Positions 31,223-36,604 of a stretch of DNA of 36,604 nt are shown here, one piece after another. Location: positions 1 through 36,604 of the forward strand of contig DXEZ01000222.1 of the NCBI GenBank assembly GCA_019114715.1. Reading direction: 5' to 3'. The notes under the pieces were generated by a model. That model was given only the letters and a program-made list of their open reading frames with translations, had not been told where the DNA came from and ran no database searches. A program made the position numbers and the translations under genes. The stretch is from Candidatus Sphingobacterium stercoripullorum. GTDB lineage: Bacteria; Bacteroidota; Bacteroidia; Sphingobacteriales; Sphingobacteriaceae. The number at the start of each line of letters is the position of its first letter. Within the stretch, counting starts at the first letter, position 1.

Positions 31223-31957
31223 TTAAACTAAATAGAAGAAGGTAAATACAAAAACCCATACAAGGTCAACAAAGTGCCAGTACAGACCAATCTTCTCAAC
31301 CATAAGGTAGGTTCCTCTCTTCTCGTATGTATTGTTTAAGGTCTGAATCAAAGCTATAGTAATCAGTATCAAACCAATAGTTACGTGAAGACCGTGGAAT
31401 CCTGTAATTGCAAAGAATAAATTCGCAAACTGCAATGCAGAAACATGGGAAATGTCATTAGTAAAATAAGGCAGTAGCGCTTCCTTAACGGCATCACCTT
31501 CTAAGCCACTAGATGGAGCTTGACCGAACCAAAAACCAGAATGGCTTAAGTGAGTCCACTCAATAGCCTGACATCCTAAAAAGCAGAGTCCACCTATTAA
31601 AGTAAATATGAGCCACTTGACAACATCTTTCTTTCTACCATTATGTCCAGCATCTACGGCCAACACCATAGTCACAGAAGACACAATTAAAATAAATGTC
31701 ATTATACCCACAAACACTAGCGGATGCCCCTCATCGGCGATCATAGGTATAGATTGGAAAATCTTATCGGCATCAGGCCAAGTAACATGGGCTACACGCT
31801 GCGAGGCATAAAACAATAGAAATCCAGTAAATGTAAATGCATCAGAGACCAAGAAAAACCAAATCATAATTTTTCCATACTCGATGTTCCATGGCGACTT
31901 TCCGCCGCCCCAAGGGCCTTCTTTAACCTTGTCCAATTGTGTTGTAACAGTACTCAT
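31223..31957 (-). CDS. Cytochrome c oxidase subunit III (second copy)
   Basis: Subunit III has no redox centre and stabilises the oxidase core. This 244-aa form has a soluble N-terminus and then about five to seven helices. FFLVSDAFTFTGFLLFYASQ (near 34-53), LGCQAIEWTHLSHSGFWFGQ (near 123-142), FFAITGFHGLHVTIGLILIT (near 182-201) and VEKIGLYWHFVDLVWVFVFT (near 221-240) are typical of the family, including the conserved GFHGLHV and YWHFVD. It is one of two subunit III-like genes in tandem, which is the usual Bacteroidota layout. Confidence 0.93.
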   Translation of the reverse strand: MSTVTTQLDKVKEGPWGGGKSPWNIEYGKIMIWFFLVSDAFTFTGFLLFYASQRVAHVTWPDADKIFQSIPMIADEGHPLVFVGIMTFILIVSSVTMVLAVDAGHNGRKKDVVKWLIFTLIGGLCFLGCQAIEWTHLSHSGFWFGQAPSSGLEGDAVKEALLPYFTNDISHVSALQFANLFFAITGFHGLHVTIGLILITIALIQTLNNTYEKRGTYLMVEKIGLYWHFVDLVWVFVFTFFYLV

Positions 31958-31979
31958 CTTTATAAATATAGACTATTCG

Positions 31980-32570
31980 TTATTGATTCAAAAGTAAAAA
32001 TACATATATAAAAAGCCACACAAAATCTAAAAAATGCCAGAAAATGGTAGCTAATTCTGTTCTAAAAACATTCGATTCGACTGAGCTTCTAAGACTCAGT
32101 ACATAGCACCGAAGCAATACCCACAGCCCCCCAATAATATGCGCTAAGTGCATACCGGTAAAGATGTAAATGAAGGACTGAGAAGCATTAGTATTTACAA
32201 AATACACGCCTCTTTCGGTAAGTATTCCCCAAGAGTTAACCTGAAGAATGAAAAACACTATCCCTAAAACTGTAGTAATTAAAACCAGCAGCTGTTGAAG
32301 TTTTACATTCCCCTTTTTTATAGCAGAGTAAGCCAGGTGCATGGTAATACTACTAACAACTATAATAATAGTGCTGTAAATAAACGTATCGGGCAAGATT
32401 GTTTTTAGCCCTTTATCTGGTGAACTTGCTGTATAGACAATAAATCCACTAGAAAGAGCGGCAAACATCATAAACATACCGATCATCCCAAGCCATAAAT
32501 TGAAGCGTTGAGCCCTACGTTTACGTGTTATTTCCTGTTCTAAATTCATATTAGGAATTGCTGAAATCAT
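31980..32570 (-). CDS. Cytochrome c oxidase subunit III-like protein (first copy)
   Basis: This 196-aa membrane protein is the shorter subunit III paralogue. About five helices are visible; GMFMMFAALSSGFIVYTASS (near 31-50), FIYIFTGMHLAHIIGGLWVL (near 134-153) and the C-terminal ELATIFWHFLDFVWLFIYVF show the GMHLAH and WHFLDFVW blocks that align with GFHGLHV and WHFVDLVW in the second copy. The start at 32570 is 18 bases after ctaB; an alternative ATG at 32549 (MNLEQEITRK) is equally plausible. How the two copies divide the role in the complex is not visible in sequence. Confidence 0.9.
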   Translation of the reverse strand: MISAIPNMNLEQEITRKRRAQRFNLWLGMIGMFMMFAALSSGFIVYTASSPDKGLKTILPDTFIYSTIIIVVSSITMHLAYSAIKKGNVKLQQLLVLITTVLGIVFFILQVNSWGILTERGVYFVNTNASQSFIYIFTGMHLAHIIGGLWVLLRCYVLSLRSSVESNVFRTELATIFWHFLDFVWLFIYVFLLLNQ

Positions 32571-32588
32571 CTCTATCTATTAATACAA

Positions 32589-33542
32589 TTATAAGGCAAT
32601 AAAATCAAACAACAAAGCCAATTGTGAAACCGGTAAATAGATGATAGACATAAACATCACCTTTTTAGCTGTTTGTGTATCCTTTTTTATTAAATGTTTA
32701 TAACCTAACCAAGAAAATGCAATTCCTAAAAGTGTGGTAATTACTACAAAGTAAATCCCTCCAAAACCGTAGTGTAAAGGTAGGAACCCAGCAGGAACCA
32801 TGATTACACATGAAATAAATAACATAACAGCAGAAACGGTATCTTTCTTTTTTGTAGGTAATAAACGTATACCAGCTTTTTTGTAGTCTTCATCAGCTAC
32901 CCAAGCAATAGCCCAAAAGTGAGGGAACTGCCATAAGAATTGAATGAAAAATAAAACAGCAGGTATTAATATTATAGCTCTTTCGTTATACTGACTATAC
33001 AAAGCCAAGTTATCTTGACTAAATGCTGCAAAATACCCTATCAATGGAGGTAAAGCACCTGGTAGTGCTCCAACCCATACTGCTATAGGAGATTTTGATT
33101 TCAATGGTGTATAAACAAAAGCATAAAGAATTAAAGAAAAAACAGATATTATTCCCGCTACAAAATTTAAGTGCGAAAGAATAAGTGTACCTGATATCCC
33201 TAAAAACAAACTGATAACAAGTGCCTGACCGGTGGTCATCCTATTTGCAGGAAGTGGCCTTTGAGCAGTACGTTTCATCAATTTATCTGAATCCTTTTCA
33301 ATGATCTCATTAAACCCATTAGCAGAGCCAGTAACAAAGAACCCACCGATAACAAGGAAAAACCAATTGATCCAATCAATACTACCTTGCTGTTTTGCGC
33401 CTAGTAAAAAGGCTATTGAAGCCGAAAGAACAACCGTCAAGGTTAATCTCAACTTTACTAATTGCGTAAAATCAGTTATAAAATTCTTAAACCCAGATTT
33501 CACTTGCTCGCTACTTGAGGTAACATAATCTCTAACTTGCAT
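32589..33542 (-). CDS. ctaB: Protoheme IX farnesyltransferase (heme O synthase)
   Basis: CtaB/CyoE attaches farnesyl to heme b to make heme O, the first step to heme A. The 317-aa UbiA-type membrane protein holds the prenyl-binding Asp motif in ANGFNEIIEKDSDKLMKRTA near residues 74-93, followed by QRPLPANRM. The second conserved loop contains WAIAWVADEDYKKAGIRLLP near 210-229. About eight or nine helices are visible. It lies between ctaA and the subunit III genes in the oxidase operon, with 18-19-base gaps, so heme A supply is coupled to oxidase synthesis. Confidence 0.95.
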   Translation of the reverse strand: MQVRDYVTSSSEQVKSGFKNFITDFTQLVKLRLTLTVVLSASIAFLLGAKQQGSIDWINWFFLVIGGFFVTGSANGFNEIIEKDSDKLMKRTAQRPLPANRMTTGQALVISLFLGISGTLILSHLNFVAGIISVFSLILYAFVYTPLKSKSPIAVWVGALPGALPPLIGYFAAFSQDNLALYSQYNERAIILIPAVLFFIQFLWQFPHFWAIAWVADEDYKKAGIRLLPTKKKDTVSAVMLFISCVIMVPAGFLPLHYGFGGIYFVVITTLLGIAFSWLGYKHLIKKDTQTAKKVMFMSIIYLPVSQLALLFDFIAL

Positions 33543-33561
33543 GACTACACATTATATATGA

Positions 33562-34608
33562 TTAATAAGTCGCCTTATTTGTAAGTAACATTAAATAATA
33601 TACTGAAGAGAAAAATAGTATACTAAATAATAGATGTAAAGGTTGCGCAAACGCTGGTAAGTTATATCTACCCAAAATAACCCCAGTAATCAATTGCAAT
33701 CCTCCAAATAACAGTACAAAAGTAACTGTTTTACTTTGGATAGAATTTGGAGCAAACCGACTTCTTATTAACCAAAATAAAAACAATATAAAAGCAGTAC
33801 AAATATATCCGAAAATACGGTGACGCATATAAGATGAACTTATAAAATCAAGCCACTGATTTCTATCTACACCACTTTTGAGCATAACATCCACTTCTTC
33901 TCTTACTTGCGTACCCCAAATAACTTGAACAAGCAATAGGAGAATAAAAGCAATGCATACGTATTTAATGCCGATGAAAGAATGATTAATCAAAATATCT
34001 TTGTTCCTTAACGTCGTTGCTTTGTAGAAAGTATAGATACTCATACAAGCAATTGCAATGGCAAGGAGCATATGCACTGTAATTACCCAAGGGGTTAGAT
34101 TTGTAGAAACTACTATAGATCCAAACCATGCTTGGAAGGTTAGTGCAAAAAGATTAATCAGACTAACAATAAAAATAATTGGTTTAACTCGTAAATAAGT
34201 AAATGAGAAAACCAATGTTAATAAAACCCCAATTCCTGAAAGAACGCCGAACAATCTATTGCCATACTCGGTCCAAGTTTTAGCAACGTTAAACGGTTCA
34301 TGCGCCAATAAAGACTCATCGTGCCGTATTAAATCTGCTTCTTTTTGAAAACCTACTTTTTCAAGTATGTTGGCAAATCGCTCATTTTTTTTCGCCCTAT
34401 GCTCTATATAATGTTCCTCATACCCTTCTGGTAATTGATCCACACTGGTAGGGGGAACTATTCTATTGAAACATTTTGGCCAATCTGGACATCCCATTCC
34501 AGATCCTGTACTTCTAACTACACTACCAGCTAAGATAACTGCAAAGATTAAGAAAATAGTAATCCTATTAACTCGAACAAATCTTTTTTCTGAAGCTGGA
34601 TACATCAA
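33562..34608 (-). CDS. ctaA: Heme A synthase (COX15/CtaA family)
   Basis: CtaA oxidises the methyl group of heme O to the formyl group of heme A. The 348-aa membrane protein opens with a helix and then GSVVRSTGSGMGCPDWPKCF near residues 28-47, where two cysteines of the CPxxPxC type lie. Histidine ligands expected of COX15 are visible: HEPFNVAKTWTEYGNRLFGV near 101-120, TVHMLLAIAIACM near 176-188, MRHRIFGYICTAFILFLFW near 260-278 and PLHLLFSILFFSSVYYLM near the end. It is preceded by a hairpin that separates it from ctaD and followed 19 bases later by ctaB. Confidence 0.94.
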   Translation of the reverse strand: MMYPASEKRFVRVNRITIFLIFAVILAGSVVRSTGSGMGCPDWPKCFNRIVPPTSVDQLPEGYEEHYIEHRAKKNERFANILEKVGFQKEADLIRHDESLLAHEPFNVAKTWTEYGNRLFGVLSGIGVLLTLVFSFTYLRVKPIIFIVSLINLFALTFQAWFGSIVVSTNLTPWVITVHMLLAIAIACMSIYTFYKATTLRNKDILINHSFIGIKYVCIAFILLLLVQVIWGTQVREEVDVMLKSGVDRNQWLDFISSSYMRHRIFGYICTAFILFLFWLIRSRFAPNSIQSKTVTFVLLFGGLQLITGVILGRYNLPAFAQPLHLLFSILFFSSVYYLMLLTNKATY

Positions 34609-34649
34609 TAAACTGATTATTTTATGTAGTTAACTAAATGAACTCATTT

Positions 34650-34679
34650 AAGAGAAATAACCTTACGGTTACTTCTCTT
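34650..34679 (-). promoter_or_regulatory. Intercistronic hairpin covering the ctaD stop codon
   Basis: On the minus strand AAGAGAAGUAACC pairs with GGUUAUUUCUCUU, 13 bp including one G-U, closed by a GUAA tetraloop (GNRA type). The ctaD UAA stop lies within the first arm. A second weak hairpin (AAATG/CATTT) follows at 34636-34649. No T run follows, so partial termination, mRNA 3'-end protection or processing are all possible. Confidence 0.65.
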
Positions 34680-36552
34680 CTACTACTCGATTATTTTCTC
34701 TATTCCATTCTTCTTGAATTCTAATCGCTTCTTCATCTCCTTCAAAATCATGAGGAAGGTTCGAGCTCATAGTTTCAGAGAAAGGAACTGTTTGAGGGAT
34801 AAAATCTTCGTCGTGCCCTGGCTTACTGTAATCGTATGCCCAACGGTGTACTGTTGGTATTTCGCCAGGCCAGTTTCCGTGAATGTGCTCTACCGGAGTA
34901 GTCCATTCCAGCGTATTGGATTTCCAAGGGTTCTGAACTGCTTTCTTTCCTTTAAATATGGAGTAAAAGAAGTTGTATAAGAACGCAACCTGTACTAGAG
35001 CTGCAGTAATAGTTGCCCATGTAATTAACAGGTTAACAGAAACCCATTTCTCCATAAATGCAAACTCAGTAAAGGAGTAGTAACGACGTGGTACACCGTC
35101 AATTCCTAAAAAGTGCATCGGGAAGAAAACAAGGTAAGCACAAACAAAAGTTACCCAGAAGTGAATGTAACCTAGTCGTTCATTCATCATTCTTCCAAAC
35201 ATTTTAGGGAACCAATGGTACACACCCGAAAGCATTCCAAAGATAGAAGCTGAACCCATTACTAAGTGGAAGTGAGCAACAACAAAATATGTATCGTGAA
35301 TATTGATATCAATTACTGCGTTACCTACGTGAAGTCCTGTAAGACCACCCGAAATAAAGAAAGAAACCATTCCTATAGCGAACATCATAGCTGGGGTGAA
35401 CCGTAAGTTCCCTCGCCATAAAGTAGCGGTATAGTTAAAGGCTTTTACTGCTGATGGCACAGCAATTATCAATGTTGTAATCATAAATACTCCTCCAAGG
35501 AATGGATTCATACCTGTTACAAACATGTGGTGTCCCCAAACTAAGAACGATAAGAATGTAATAGCCATCAAAGAATAAACCATCGCGTGGTAGCCAAAAA
35601 TAGGCTTACGTGCGTTTGTAGAAATTACTTCAGAAGTAATACCCATAGCCGGCATTACAACAATATAAACTTCAGGGTGACCTAAGAACCAGAATAAGTG
35701 CTGGAATAAGATTGGTGATCCACCTTCGTTAGGTAAAATCTCTCCACCGATTACTAAGTCTGATAGGTAAAACGAGGTCCCAGCAGAACGATCAAAAATA
35801 AGAAGTACTACTGCAGAAACTAATACAGGGAAAGAAAGTAAACCTACAACAGCAGTTAGAAAGAAAGCCCATACTGTTAGTGGCATTCTCCAAAAGGTCA
35901 TACCTTTAGTACGCATATTCAATACTGTACTGATGTAGTTAACACCTCCTAAAATTTGTGAAATAATAAAAAGAACCATACTGATTAGCCACATAGTCAT
36001 TCCCAGACCGGAACCCGATATGGATTGGGGCACAGCGGATAAAGGAGGATATACCGTCCATCCCGCGGCAGCTGGTCCACTCTCTACAAAGAAAGTAGCA
36101 ACCATTATTACACATGATGTGAAAAAGAACCAAAATGAAAGCATATTCATAAATGGTCCAGCCATATCACGAGCACCAATTTGATAAGGAATAAGAAGGT
36201 TACTAAATGTACCTGATAAACCGGCAGTTAATACAAAAAACACCATCATGGTACCATGAATGGTAACCAACGATAGGAAAAAATCCGGTTTAATACGACC
36301 ACCTTCAGCCCATTTACCTAAAAACACTTCTAGTATGGGAAATTCTTTATCTGGCCAAGCAAGTTGTATACGGAATAAGACCGATAGCAACATCGCTATA
36401 ACAGCCATAACAATACCCGTAATTAAAAACTGCTTTGCGATCATTTTATGATCGGTAGAAAAGACATACTTCGTCCAAAAAGAACCCTTATGATCGTGAT
36501 GATCATGAGATTCACTTCCTGCGGACTGATGAGAGATAACTACACTTGACAT
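34669..36552 (-). CDS. ctaD: Cytochrome c oxidase subunit I
   Basis: CtaD is the catalytic heme a/a3-CuB subunit of the proton-pumping terminal oxidase. The 627-aa protein has about twelve to fourteen helices and all metal ligands: H99 (TIHGTMM) and H429 for low-spin heme a, H427 for heme a3 (VVAHFHLVMG), and H292, H341 and H342 for CuB. Y296 in GHPEVY gives the cross-linked tyrosine, and the glutamate of HPEVY places it in the A1-type proton-channel group. The N-terminus is His-rich (SHDHHDHKGS) and the C-terminus is an extended acidic soluble tail. It heads the operon in this window; a coxB subunit II gene probably lies just beyond the edge, as 36553-36604 holds only noncoding bases. Confidence 0.98.
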   Translation of the reverse strand: MSSVVISHQSAGSESHDHHDHKGSFWTKYVFSTDHKMIAKQFLITGIVMAVIAMLLSVLFRIQLAWPDKEFPILEVFLGKWAEGGRIKPDFFLSLVTIHGTMMVFFVLTAGLSGTFSNLLIPYQIGARDMAGPFMNMLSFWFFFTSCVIMVATFFVESGPAAAGWTVYPPLSAVPQSISGSGLGMTMWLISMVLFIISQILGGVNYISTVLNMRTKGMTFWRMPLTVWAFFLTAVVGLLSFPVLVSAVVLLIFDRSAGTSFYLSDLVIGGEILPNEGGSPILFQHLFWFLGHPEVYIVVMPAMGITSEVISTNARKPIFGYHAMVYSLMAITFLSFLVWGHHMFVTGMNPFLGGVFMITTLIIAVPSAVKAFNYTATLWRGNLRFTPAMMFAIGMVSFFISGGLTGLHVGNAVIDINIHDTYFVVAHFHLVMGSASIFGMLSGVYHWFPKMFGRMMNERLGYIHFWVTFVCAYLVFFPMHFLGIDGVPRRYYSFTEFAFMEKWVSVNLLITWATITAALVQVAFLYNFFYSIFKGKKAVQNPWKSNTLEWTTPVEHIHGNWPGEIPTVHRWAYDYSKPGHDEDFIPQTVPFSETMSSNLPHDFEGDEEAIRIQEEWNRENNRVVEEK

Positions 36553-36604
36553 ATTCTTCTATTCTGATAGTTGTTTCGTTTCGAAAGTTGTTAATTAATT
36601 ATTC

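Noticed and set aside
1-36604. Mobile element, prophage or genomic island
   Set aside because: No transposase, integrase, terminal repeat or attachment duplication was seen, the lone tRNA is not flanked by an integrase, and gene content is uniformly core metabolism.

Overview
This window is a contiguous stretch of chromosomal housekeeping DNA from a member of the Bacteroidota, most likely a Sphingobacteriales-type bacterium (an inference from gene families and order, not a species call). The supporting signals are AT-rich intergenic DNA, few Shine-Dalgarno sequences, many Bacteroidota-type promoters (-33 TTTG and -7 TAnnTTTG), a cysteine-free Mg-type HemB, a DUF2723 membrane protein, and a cytochrome oxidase operon ordered ctaD-ctaA-ctaB-cox3-cox3-cox4-SCO-like-DUF420. 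I see no insertion sequence, integrase, prophage, CRISPR array or toxin module.

Layout. Positions 52-3594 hold a polyprenyl diphosphate synthase (-), a GT4 glycosyltransferase overlapping a SufT/MIP18-type Fe-S protein (+), and a metallo-beta-lactamase-fold hydrolase (-). Positions 3668-7661 are a tight + operon: recJ, lptB and a GH3-family acyl-adenylating enzyme. It converges on ilvE (-), followed by a small TPR protein (-). Positions 9518-13379 run + with etfB and etfA, a strong terminator, then a DUF151 nuclease with a UVR tail and a nucleoside permease; the permease converges within 7 bases on pyrR-pyrB (-). A large DUF2723 protein (-) follows. Next come a tRNA-Gln(TTG) with its own promoter and terminator, then prs, rplY and pth (+).

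Positions 21346-27455 are a minus-strand heme cluster: hemA, a hemC-hemD fusion, hemB, hemL and a His-rich lipoprotein. Together they turn glutamyl-tRNA into uroporphyrinogen III. rbfA (-) lies beyond. A gene-free region of about 1 kb (28149-29146) holds several inverted repeats. The window ends in a minus-strand aa3-type cytochrome c oxidase and heme A operon (29147-36552), which begins close to the window edge. Heme made by the hem cluster would feed the ctaB/ctaA heme A branch for this oxidase.

Most of the window is conventional core genome, and I did not find a convincing new multi-gene system. The best second looks are: a SCO-like protein in the oxidase operon with no cysteine at all; an unexplained conserved-type protein at the end of that operon; hairpins that embed stop codons in the oxidase and rbfA transcripts; a candidate attenuator between hemA and hemCD; the structured 1 kb gene-free region; and two related 16-bp palindromes.
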